Positions 34,703 through 43,900 of a stretch of 64,000 nucleotides of DNA are shown here, piece after piece. How positions within the stretch are numbered: position 1 is the stretch's first letter; each line of letters starts with the position of its first letter. The DNA is from Devosia sp. 2618. GTDB taxonomy: Bacteria; Pseudomonadota; Alphaproteobacteria; Rhizobiales; Devosiaceae. The notes below the pieces were generated by a model, which saw only the letters and a list, made by a program, of their open reading frames with translations, was not told the DNA's origin and did no database searches. The translations under genes and the position numbers were made by a program. The stretch is from positions 372,001 to 436,000 of the forward strand of contig NZ_JBEPOO010000001.1 of the NCBI RefSeq assembly GCF_040546815.1. The letters are read 5' to 3'.

Positions 34703-35479
34703 TTAGTCTTCGCGGTAGATGTCGAACGGGCCAAAAGCCTGCGTCGTCGCCATCAATTGCAGGCGGTTGACGTTAACGTGAGCGGGCAGCGTCGTGGTCC
34801 AGAAGATGGATTCCGCGATATCATCGGCATTCATCGCCTTGGTGCCGGCATAAGGCTTTGATGCCTTGCCCTCATCGCCCTTGAAGCGCACCAGCGAAAA
34901 TTCGGTTTCGGTCAGGCCCGGCTCGATATTGGTGACGCGGACATTCTTGCCCTGCACGTCCGAGCGCAGGTTGAGCGCGAACTGCTTCACAAAGGCCTTG
35001 GTCGCTCCATAGACCGAGCCGCCCGGATAGGGGTAGTCGCCCGCGACCGAGCCCAGTGTCACAATATGGCCGCCGCCGCGCTCGATCAGGCCAGGCAGCA
35101 GCGCCCGCACCGTATAGGTCAGCCCGGTCACATTGGTGGAGATCATGGTCTCCCAGTCGGTGATGTCGGTTTCGGCGGCCGGCTGCAGGCCGAGCGCGAG
35201 CCCCGCATTGGCCAGCACGATATTGATCCCGGCGAACGGCGCGGGCAGGGCAGCGATGGCGTCCTCGATGGCGGCCCGGTCCTGTACGTCGAGTTCGATG
35301 ATGTGGCAGTTTTCGGCGCCCAGCTCGTTCTGCAGCTCGACCAGACGCTCCTTACGGCGGCCCGTTGCGATCACCTTGCCACCGGCAGCGACATAGCGGC
35401 GGGCGGCGGCGGCGCCGAAGCCGGAGGTGGCGCCGGTGATGAAGACAACGAAGCGGCTGGGATCAAGCAGCTGGTACAT
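34703..35479 (-). CDS. ydfG: SDR family oxidoreductase, YdfG-like (3-hydroxy acid dehydrogenase)
   Basis: A 258-residue short-chain dehydrogenase very similar in layout to E. coli YdfG, an NADP-dependent enzyme acting on L-allo-threonine, serine and 3-hydroxypropionate. The cofactor motif is TGATSGFGAAAARRY near the N-terminus with VIATGRRKERL for NADP; the catalytic Tyr and Lys are in SVYGATKAFVKQFALNLR, and the C-terminal EPGLTETEFSLVRFKGDEGKA is characteristic of YdfG. ATG 35479 has AGGA upstream. Possible role in beta-alanine/malonic semialdehyde reduction. Transcribed alone. Confidence 0.85.
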   Translation of the reverse strand: MYQLLDPSRFVVFITGATSGFGAAAARRYVAAGGKVIATGRRKERLVELQNELGAENCHIIELDVQDRAAIEDAIAALPAPFAGINIVLANAGLALGLQPAAETDITDWETMISTNVTGLTYTVRALLPGLIERGGGHIVTLGSVAGDYPYPGGSVYGATKAFVKQFALNLRSDVQGKNVRVTNIEPGLTETEFSLVRFKGDEGKASKPYAGTKAMNADDIAESIFWTTTLPAHVNVNRLQLMATTQAFGPFDIYRED

Positions 35480-35649
35480 AAGGCAAATCCTGAGCGGTAG
35501 AGCGAAGTCCAGCAACGTGGACTGCAGGGGTGGAGCCGTCAACCTCACGGGGCGGAACGATCTGCCAAACCTTACCGATTTGTAGGGCTAGCTTACCAAG
35601 TCCTAACGTGAACTTTGCCCCGCCACGCCCTATTTTGGACTGGCAATAA

Positions 35650-36885
35650 ATGGATTGGTGCAGCTTGAAGACCTTTTTGAAGTGGCTGTTGGTACTGATC
35701 GCGTTGGGCGCTGCGGCTTTTGCCGGCTGGTGGTATTTTCTGGCTGCGCCTCAGGCATCGACGGTTCCCAATACGGTCGTCGCCTCGCGGGGCGATCTCG
35801 AGCAGACGGTGCTGGCCTCCGGCGTGCTGCAGGCGAATTCTCTGGTCAGCGTCGGCGCGGAAGTGTCTGGCCGCATCGAGGCCGTGCATGTCGTGCTCGG
35901 GCAGGAGGTCAAGAAGGGGGATCTGATCGTCGAGATCGACAGCCTCAATCAGGAAAATGCCGTCAAGTCGGCCCAGGCGGTGCTCGCCGGCAATCAGGCC
36001 CAGAAAAAGAGCCAGCAAGCGTCGCTGGTGCAGGCCGAGTCAGCCCTGTCGCGCAATCAGCAGCTCAATGCCAATAGTCTGGTATCGCGTACCGACCTCG
36101 AAACGGCGCAGACCGCAGTGGATTCCATTCAGGCGCAGATCGACCAGCTCTATGCCCAGATCGCCCAGTCCGAACTCAGCGTCGAGTCGGCCGAGCTGAA
36201 CCTGTCGCGCACCAAGATTATCGCGCCCAGCGATGGCACCATCGTTGCGGTGCTGGTCGAGGCCGGCCAGACCGTCACCTCCAACCAATCCATCCCAACC
36301 ATCGTCAAGATCGCCGACCTCGATACCATGGTGATCAAGGCCGAGATTTCAGAGGCCGATGTGGTGCGGGTCACGCCAGGGCAGCGGGTCTATTTCACCA
36401 TCCTCGGTGAACCCGACAAGCAGATCGACGCCACTCTGCGCGAGATCGAACCCGCGCCCACTTCCATCAGCTCTGACACCGCGTCAACCGATACGGCCAT
36501 CTACTATAACGGGCTGTTTGACGTCCCCAATCCCGACCACAAGCTGCGCATCTCGATGACCGCCCAGGTGACCATCGTGCTCGCCGAAGTGCAGGATGCC
36601 GTGCTGCTGCCATCGGCCCTCGTCACGCGGCGCGGTCAGGATGGTGGCGTGATGGTCAATGTGTTTGATCCAAAGACCGAGGCGGTGACGCCGCGCCGGA
36701 TCGAAGTGGGTCTCAACAACAATATCAGCGCCGAGATCAAAGGCGGCCTCAATGCTGGCGAGGAAGTCGTCAGCAATAGCGGGGCCCGTCCTGCGACGGC
36801 AACCGGCGCCGGTGGCGGCGCAGGACGTGGTCCGAGCGGCTTTGGCGGCCCCGGTGGTGGCTTGGGCATGATGGGACGGCCATAA
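35650..36885 (+). CDS. macA: MacA-like periplasmic adaptor of an ABC efflux system
   Basis: A 411-residue adaptor. An N-terminal anchor (LLVLIALGAAAFAGWWYFL) is followed by lipoyl half-motif VGAEVSGRIEAVHVVLGQEVKKGD, an alpha-hairpin with many Gln and Ser, the second half-motif IIAPSDGTIVAVLVEAGQTV, and a barrel domain. The C-terminus is an unusual Gly-rich tail (about 30 residues). No clear Shine-Dalgarno precedes ATG 35650; a TTG at 35665 (starting LKTFLKW) is an alternative. It is followed two bases later by macB, giving a complete MacAB pair for macrolide or peptide/lipid export with a TolC. Confidence 0.88.
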   Translation: MDWCSLKTFLKWLLVLIALGAAAFAGWWYFLAAPQASTVPNTVVASRGDLEQTVLASGVLQANSLVSVGAEVSGRIEAVHVVLGQEVKKGDLIVEIDSLNQENAVKSAQAVLAGNQAQKKSQQASLVQAESALSRNQQLNANSLVSRTDLETAQTAVDSIQAQIDQLYAQIAQSELSVESAELNLSRTKIIAPSDGTIVAVLVEAGQTVTSNQSIPTIVKIADLDTMVIKAEISEADVVRVTPGQRVYFTILGEPDKQIDATLREIEPAPTSISSDTASTDTAIYYNGLFDVPNPDHKLRISMTAQVTIVLAEVQDAVLLPSALVTRRGQDGGVMVNVFDPKTEAVTPRRIEVGLNNNISAEIKGGLNAGEEVVSNSGARPATATGAGGGAGRGPSGFGGPGGGLGMMGRP

Positions 36886-36887
36886 AT

Positions 36888-38837
36888 ATGGCCGATCCAA
36901 TCATTTCCCTGCGCGGCCTGACCCGTCAGTTCCAGACTGGCGGCGAGGCCGTGACGGTGCTCAAGGATGTCGATCTCGACATTCACCAGGGCGAGCTGGT
37001 CGCCATTATCGGCCAGTCGGGTTCGGGCAAGTCGACGCTGATGAACATCCTAGGCTGTCTCGACCGGGCCACCAAGGGCACTTATCTGTTCGGCGGTCGC
37101 GAGGTCAGCAAGCTTGGCCCCGATGCGCTGGCCGAGTTGCGGCGCGAGCATTTCGGCTTCATCTTCCAGCGCTATCAACTGCTGCCCGATCTCGACGCGG
37201 TCGAGAATGTGGAAATCCCGGCCATTTATGCCGGTGTTGATGCCGGCGCGCGGCGGCAGCGGGCGATTGATCTGCTTACCCGGCTTGGTCTGGGCGACCG
37301 GCTCGATCATCGGCCCAATGCGCTTTCGGGCGGCCAGCAGCAGCGCGTCAGCGTAGCGCGGGCGCTGATGAATGGCGGCGACGTCATTCTGGCCGACGAG
37401 CCGACCGGCGCGCTCGACAGCAAAAGCGGCAAGGAGCTGATGGCCCTGCTGCATGAGCTGCATGGCGAAGGCCACACCATCATCATCGTCACCCACGACC
37501 CCACTATTGCGGCGCAGGCCGAGCGGGTGATCGAGATTTCCGACGGCGTCATCATCGACGACCGGCGCACCGGCGCCGATACACGGGTCGATCGCACCAA
37601 GGAAACCATCCGCAAGATCGCGCGCTGGCGCGAAGGGCTCGATCGCGGCCTTGAGGCGCTGCGCATGGCCGTGCGCGCCATGATTGCCCACAAGCTCCGC
37701 ACCTTCCTGACCATGCTCGGCATTATCATCGGCATTGCCTCGGTGGTCAGCGTCGTCGCGCTGGGGCAGGGCAGCCAGGAAACGGTGCTGCAGAACATTT
37801 CCTCGATAGGCACCAACACGATCAACGTCTATCCTGGGACCGGGTTTGGCGACCGGCGCAGCGCGCGCATCCAGACGCTGTTGCCGTCCGACGCTGACGC
37901 CATTGCCACCCAGCCCTATGCCGATAGCGTCTCGCCGCAGGTCTCGTCCAATTCCACGGTGCGCTATCGCAATACCGCGACCAATGCGTCGATCACCGGC
38001 GTTGGCGCGGGGTTCTTTCAGGTCAATGGCCGCACCTTCAATGAGGGCGTGGGCTTTAACGCCATCAGCATCCGCGACCGCACGCAGGAAGCGGTGATCG
38101 ACGAAAACGCCCGCGCGGCGTTCTTCATCAATGGCGAAGACCCCATCGGACAGGTGATCATCCTCGATAGCGTGCCGGTTCGGGTGGTCGGCGTCGTCGC
38201 CAATACCACCGGCTTTGGCCCCGGCGGCAACAGCGCCAATGTCTATGTGCCCTATACGACCGCGATGGACCGTATTCTGGGCCAGTCCTATCTGGCTTCG
38301 ATTGCCGTGCGCGTGGCGGACGGTTTCAACATGGCCGATGCCGAAGCCGAGATCATCGAGCTGGTGACCCGGCTACATGGCGGCAAGACCGATTTCTTCC
38401 TCCAGAACACAGCCACCATTCGCGACACCATCGAATCGACTTCGGCCACGCTGACGCTGCTGATCTCCACCATTGCCGTGATTTCGCTGGTCGTGGGCGG
38501 CATCGGGGTGATGAACATCATGCTGGTCAGCGTGTCCGAGCGTACCAAGGAGATCGGCATCCGCATGGCGGTGGGCGCGCGGCGCGGCGATATCCTGCGG
38601 CAGTTTTTGATCGAGGCGGTGCTGGTCTGCTTTGTCGGGGGGGCAGTGGGTGTGGCTCTCAGCTTCGGCCTCGGCACGGCGCTGACCACGCTGATCAGTG
38701 GTTCCAAGGTCAGCTATTCGGTGCAATCGATGGTGCTTGCCATTGCCTCGGCCAGCCTGATCGGGGTGATTTTCGGCTTCATGCCCGCCCGCTCGGCGGC
38801 CAGACTTGACCCCGTGGAAGCGCTGGCCCGGGAGTAA
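36888..38837 (+). CDS. macB: MacB-like ABC transporter (ATPase-permease fusion)
   Basis: A 649-residue fusion of an ABC ATPase and a MacB permease. ATPase: Walker A GQSGSGKS, Q-loop IFQRYQLLPDL, signature LSGGQQQRVSVARAL and Walker B VILADEPTGALDS within residues 1-225. After a linker comes the first membrane helix (FLTMLGIIIGIASVVSVVAL), a large periplasmic domain and three C-terminal helices with SERTKEIGIRMAVGARR between them. It drives export of substrate from the periplasm through the MacA-TolC conduit. Start and stop are those of a full-length family member. Confidence 0.93.
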   Translation: MADPIISLRGLTRQFQTGGEAVTVLKDVDLDIHQGELVAIIGQSGSGKSTLMNILGCLDRATKGTYLFGGREVSKLGPDALAELRREHFGFIFQRYQLLPDLDAVENVEIPAIYAGVDAGARRQRAIDLLTRLGLGDRLDHRPNALSGGQQQRVSVARALMNGGDVILADEPTGALDSKSGKELMALLHELHGEGHTIIIVTHDPTIAAQAERVIEISDGVIIDDRRTGADTRVDRTKETIRKIARWREGLDRGLEALRMAVRAMIAHKLRTFLTMLGIIIGIASVVSVVALGQGSQETVLQNISSIGTNTINVYPGTGFGDRRSARIQTLLPSDADAIATQPYADSVSPQVSSNSTVRYRNTATNASITGVGAGFFQVNGRTFNEGVGFNAISIRDRTQEAVIDENARAAFFINGEDPIGQVIILDSVPVRVVGVVANTTGFGPGGNSANVYVPYTTAMDRILGQSYLASIAVRVADGFNMADAEAEIIELVTRLHGGKTDFFLQNTATIRDTIESTSATLTLLISTIAVISLVVGGIGVMNIMLVSVSERTKEIGIRMAVGARRGDILRQFLIEAVLVCFVGGAVGVALSFGLGTALTTLISGSKVSYSVQSMVLAIASASLIGVIFGFMPARSAARLDPVEALARE

Positions 38838-39106
38838 TATCGGTGTGCCCGATAGGTCACGATTGTTGATCCAGTTCTAAATAAATCGTCCCAAAGGTTG
38901 TTTCCCGACGATTGCTCGCCCTAAACTGGCCACGAAATGAACGCCTGTTGGGCAGGCGTGTCGCGTCGACGCATTCGGGTTGAAGGTGCTTAACGGAATC
39001 TTCTTTTCCCAAGGGGCAATATAAGCTTCTGCCTCAAGTGGTTGAAGCGTAACGGGCGGGAACTGGTCCACTGCATATCGCGCGTTTAGTATCGAGTATT
39101 GGCGCC

Positions 39107-40990
39107 TTGTGCGTTGCCGCTGCCGGATTCGGCATGGCGACAATGCCTGCTGCTGCCTTTGAAATTTTCGGCATCAAGCTGTTTGAAGATCAGAGCGAGG
39201 CTGACGCCGAAGCTGTGATCGCCGACCCAACACCCTATTCGGTGACGGTGACCGTCAACGCCACCGGATCGCTTGAAGGCACCGTGCGCGGAGCATCCGC
39301 GCTGGTTGCCGATCAGGATACCCCGGCCTCGGGCGCAGCAGGCCTTTTGGCCAAGGCGCGCGGCGATTATCGCCGCATTGTCGCCGCGCTCTATAATGAA
39401 GGCTATTACGGTGGCGTCGCCAGTATTCGCGTTGGTGGTGTCGAAGCGGCCAATCTGCCGCCCGATGCGAAGCTCCCCAATCCGGTGGACGTCTCCATCG
39501 TCGTCGATCCCGGCCCGCTCTTTCATTTCAACAGCGTCAACATCGTCAATCAGGCGCTGCCGACGTCGGACCCCTACGATCATGTCGATCCGCCGTCGAG
39601 CCAGGGCTTTGGCACCGGTCAGGTTGCCAAGTCGTCGGTTATTCTGCGCGCCGAGCAGCTATCGCTCGAAGCCTGGCGCCAGCAGGGTCACCCCAAGGCC
39701 GTCATCTCCACCCGCGATGTGGTGGCCGATCACGCGACCAATACTGTCGATGTGACCATTACCGTCAATCCGGGTGCGCGAGCTGCCTTTGGCGATGTGA
39801 CCGTCACCGGCACCGAGGCGATGGACCCAGAATTCGTGCGGCGCCAGACCGGGCTGACGGTCGGCGAGGAATACGATCCGGACGAAATCAAGCTGGCGCA
39901 GCGGCGTCTCGACCGGCTCGAAGTGTTCCGCGCAGCGCGGCTTGAAGCGGCCGAATCCATCGGCGCCGATGGGCTGTTGCCGTACAATCTGATCGTGCAG
40001 GAACTGCCCGGCCGCCGCTTTGGCGCGGGCGCGACCTATTCAACGATTGATGGCCTTGGCCTTGAAGCCTTCCACCTGTGGCGCAACCTCTTTGGGCAGG
40101 CTGAACGGCTGCGGCTCGATGCGCGCGTCGCCAGCATTGCCTTCCCGATCGATACCGCCCAGTTCGACTATTACTTCGGCGGCACCTTCACCAAGCCGGG
40201 CATTTTCACGCCCGACACCGATCTGGTGGCGGCGGTTTCGGCCGAGCGGACGATCTATCCGACCTTCACCGAGACATCGGCGATGGGCCGGGTGGGGCTG
40301 ACCCACATCTTCTCGGACCAGATCACCTTCCGCGGTGGCGCCCAGCTTGAGCGCGCCCAGTTTGAAGACGTCAAGTTCGGCACGCGCGACTTCCTGACCG
40401 CCGGCATTTATGGCGGCGCCACGCTCGACTTCCGCAACGACAAGGTCAATGCGACCCAGGGCTGGTATCTCGATGCCGAGCTCGAGCCGTTCTACGAGTT
40501 TAAATATGGCAATGCCGCCGGGCGTGTCGTCATCGAAGGCCGGACCTATTTCGGCTTTGGCGAAAACGACGCCTATGTTCTGGCCGCAAGGCTCAAGGCC
40601 GGGGCGCTCGTTGGTCCCGACGTCAGCGAAATTCCGCCCGACAAACTGTTCTTTGCCGGCGGTGGTGGTTCGGTGCGCGGCTATGGTTTCAAGTCCATCG
40701 GCGTTGACGATGGTGCGGGCAATGTCGTGGGCGGTGCCTATCTGATCGAAGGTTCGCTCGAAGCGCGGGCCAAGGTCACCCAGGATATCGGCGTGGTCGG
40801 CTTTATCGACGGCGGCGTCGTGGCCAATAACGAGTTCCCGAACCTCGAAGATATGCGCTTCGGCGCTGGTATTGGCGCGCGCTATTACACCGGTCTTGGG
40901 CCCTTGCGGCTCGATCTGGCAGTGCCGCTCAACAAGAAGGCCGATGATCCTGATTGGGCTCTCTATGTCGGTATAGGGCAGGCATTCTGA
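39107..40990 (+). CDS. tamA: TamA-like Omp85 family outer-membrane protein
   Basis: A BamA/TamA-type protein of about 627 residues: N-terminal POTRA domains (GDYRRIVAALYNEGYYGG; VTVTGTEAMDPEFVRRQTGL) and a C-terminal 16-strand barrel with the Omp85 signature GGGGSVRGYGFKSIG, ending in Phe. It helps insert autotransporters and other proteins into the outer membrane with TamB. The first in-frame standard start is TTG 39107, which gives a signal sequence with no basic residue; reading on upstream to a CTG at 39071 would add HIARLVSSIGA and make a normal signal peptide, so the true start may be upstream. It overlaps tamB by one base. Confidence 0.9.
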   Translation: MCVAAAGFGMATMPAAAFEIFGIKLFEDQSEADAEAVIADPTPYSVTVTVNATGSLEGTVRGASALVADQDTPASGAAGLLAKARGDYRRIVAALYNEGYYGGVASIRVGGVEAANLPPDAKLPNPVDVSIVVDPGPLFHFNSVNIVNQALPTSDPYDHVDPPSSQGFGTGQVAKSSVILRAEQLSLEAWRQQGHPKAVISTRDVVADHATNTVDVTITVNPGARAAFGDVTVTGTEAMDPEFVRRQTGLTVGEEYDPDEIKLAQRRLDRLEVFRAARLEAAESIGADGLLPYNLIVQELPGRRFGAGATYSTIDGLGLEAFHLWRNLFGQAERLRLDARVASIAFPIDTAQFDYYFGGTFTKPGIFTPDTDLVAAVSAERTIYPTFTETSAMGRVGLTHIFSDQITFRGGAQLERAQFEDVKFGTRDFLTAGIYGGATLDFRNDKVNATQGWYLDAELEPFYEFKYGNAAGRVVIEGRTYFGFGENDAYVLAARLKAGALVGPDVSEIPPDKLFFAGGGGSVRGYGFKSIGVDDGAGNVVGGAYLIEGSLEARAKVTQDIGVVGFIDGGVVANNEFPNLEDMRFGAGIGARYYTGLGPLRLDLAVPLNKKADDPDWALYVGIGQAF

Positions 40991-43900
40991 TGCGCCGTTT
41001 GTTCGCAAAACCACGGCGACTGCTTGTCGCCCTGTTCGTTGTCGCTGGCCTCGCCGCGCCTGCCGTTCTTGTCGCGCAGGACGCGCAGACGATGGACAAT
41101 GAGGAACAAAAGGACTGGTTGACCAGCTTCGTGCAGGATCGCCTGTCGACGCCCGAACGCCAGATTCGTCTGTCCAATATCGATGGCATCCTTGGCTCCG
41201 ACGTCTCCATCCGCCAGATCACCATCTCCGATGAAGAGGGCGTCTGGCTGCGCATCAACAACGCGACGCTGAACTGGAACCAGGCGGCTTTGTTCCTTGG
41301 TCGGTTGGAAGTGCGCTCGCTCAAGGCCGATTCCATTGACTATCTGCGCAATGCGGTGCCGGTCGAAGGCAATATCGATCTGCCATCGGCTGAAGCTGGC
41401 GGCTTCTCGGTGCCCGAACTGCCGGTTGCGGTGGTGCTCGGCGAACTGTCGATCCCCAAGGTCACGTTCGGCGAGAACGTGTTCGGGCTCGGTTCGGAAA
41501 TCTCGCTGACCGGCGCACTGACGCTGGATGGCGGCAATCTCGATACCAATCTCGCTATCGTGCGTCTCGATGGTCCCGGCGGCACGCTGGATCTCGACGT
41601 CAATTACGGCAATGCCGAAAACAAGATCGCGCTCGATCTGTCGCTGGTCGAACCGCCAAACGGCGTGATCGCCAACCTGCTCAATATCGAAAATCGCCCC
41701 GCCGTCACGCTGACGGTCAAGGGCGACGGTGCCGTCACTGATCTGCGCACCGATCTGCAATTGCAGGCAAATGGCCAGACCGCCCTCGCGGGCGTCGCGA
41801 CGGTCAAGCAGTCAGCAGGCGACATCGCCATTGCCGCCGACCTGCGCGGTCCGTTGGCAACCCTGATCGCCGAGCCCTATCGCCCGTTCTTCGGTACCGA
41901 AACCGCGCTGACGGCCAATGCGACCATCCATGCCGCAGGCGGCATTTCTGTCAGCGGCCTGCGCCTCAGCGGCGGCCAGCTGTCGCTTGAAGCGGCGGCT
42001 GAAACGACCCCGGACAACTTCCTCAAGGCACTGACGCTCAATGCCGTTGTGGCCGATCCTGCCGGTGGCAAGGTGACCCTTCCTGTGCCGGGCAGTTCGA
42101 CGCTGGTCGGCTCGGCCCAGCTGGGCATCAATTTCGGTGGCACTGCCGGCGAAAACTGGAATTCGACGCTGGCGATTGCCGGGTTTGAAACCGATGATTT
42201 CGCCTCCAAAGACCTGACGCTGACCCTTGGTGGCGTCGCGGCAAACCTGTCCGATCCCGCCACACGTCGCGTGACCTTTAACGGCGACGGCGCTTTGTCG
42301 GGCATCGTGGCTTCCGAAGAAATCGAAGCGGCGCTTGGCGATAGCATCGGGCTTGGCATTGCCGGGCTCTGGAATGCTGGACAGCCTGTGCAACTCGCCG
42401 AATTCCGCATCGTCGGCAAGGCGTTGACGGCGGCGATGGCTGGCCAGCTCGATGGCCTCGATTTCAACGGCGACATCAACCTCAAAACGGCCAGCATTTC
42501 GCCGTTCTCGGGTCTGGCGGGCCGTGACCTCGACGGTGGGCTGGATCTTAAGGCAACAGGTTCGATCATGCCGCTCAGCGGCGGGTTTGACCTGACACTT
42601 GACGGTACGGGCACCAATCTCGCCATCGGCGACGACGTTGCGGATGGCCTGCTGGCCGGCACCGTATCGCTCAGCGGTCGGGTGGCGCGGACGGAGGCGG
42701 GCATCACCGCCGACCAGTTCCGCATCGCCAATGGGCAGGTGCAGATGGTTGCCGATGGCAGCTATTCGAGCGATCTGGCCGACTTCAAATTCAACCTCGA
42801 CCTCAGCGATCTGGCGCTCCTCTCCAACGAGGCCTCCGGCGCGCTTGCCGTCGTCGGCACCGCCAAGGGCACCGCCGAAGCGGGCATCGATCTGGTGCTC
42901 ACTGCCAAGGTTCCGCAGGGCCGCTTGTCAGGCCGCAACCTTGCCAATGCCCAGTTCGGTTTTGACGGCCGCTACGCCGATGCAGGCCTTATCGGCAAGC
43001 TGACCGGCCAAGCCGATATCGAAGGCCATCGCGCCACGCTTGGCGCTGACGTCAGTGTTGCCGGCAATACGCAGGCCCTGAGCGACCTGACCTTCCAGGC
43101 CGCCGGCACCAAGATCAGCGGCGGCGCAACGCGGGACGGCGAGAGCGGGCTGATCAATGGTCGCCTCACCTTGCAGTCGCCCGACATTGCCATCGCGGCT
43201 GCTTTGGCCTTGATCGACGCCAAGGGCGCCGCCAATCTCGACGTGGTTCTCGAACCCGTCGCATCGGGGGCGGGGGCGTCCGTGCAGGGCGCCACCGTGC
43301 GCGGCGACGTGCGCAATATCGTCGTCAACGACATCCGCGTCGGCTCGGCCGATATCAGCGCCACGGTCGGCGATCTGTTCGGCGTTCCGGCCATCAATGG
43401 TTCGGCCAATGCGCGCAATATTTCCGCTGCCGGTGTCGACGTCACCACGTTGACCGCCAAGGCCAGCCAGAGCGGTCAGACCACCAGTTTCGACGCCCAG
43501 GCATCGCTGGCGCAGGGCACCAATATCGATGTCGCGGGTTCGCTCGCGCCCGTCGAAGCGGGCTATCGCCTCGGTCTTGATCGCGCCCAGCTGACGCAGG
43601 GCCAGCTTTCGGCCCGCCTCGCGCAGCCAACTGTCATTCAGGTCAGCGGCTCGACCGTTTCGCTCAACGCCGTGCGCTTTGATGTGGGCTCGGGCTCGAT
43701 CACCGCCACCGGTTCGGCTGGCGAGACGCTCAATATCTCGCTCGATGTCACGTCCTTGCCGCTGTCGATTGCCAATACCATCGTCCCCGATCTGGGCCTT
43801 GCCGGTACGGTCAATGGCCGCGCCAGCATCACGGGTACAGGCAGCGATCCGCAGGTGAGCTTCGATGCGCGCGCCGCCGGTATCAATGCCGCCGCTATCA

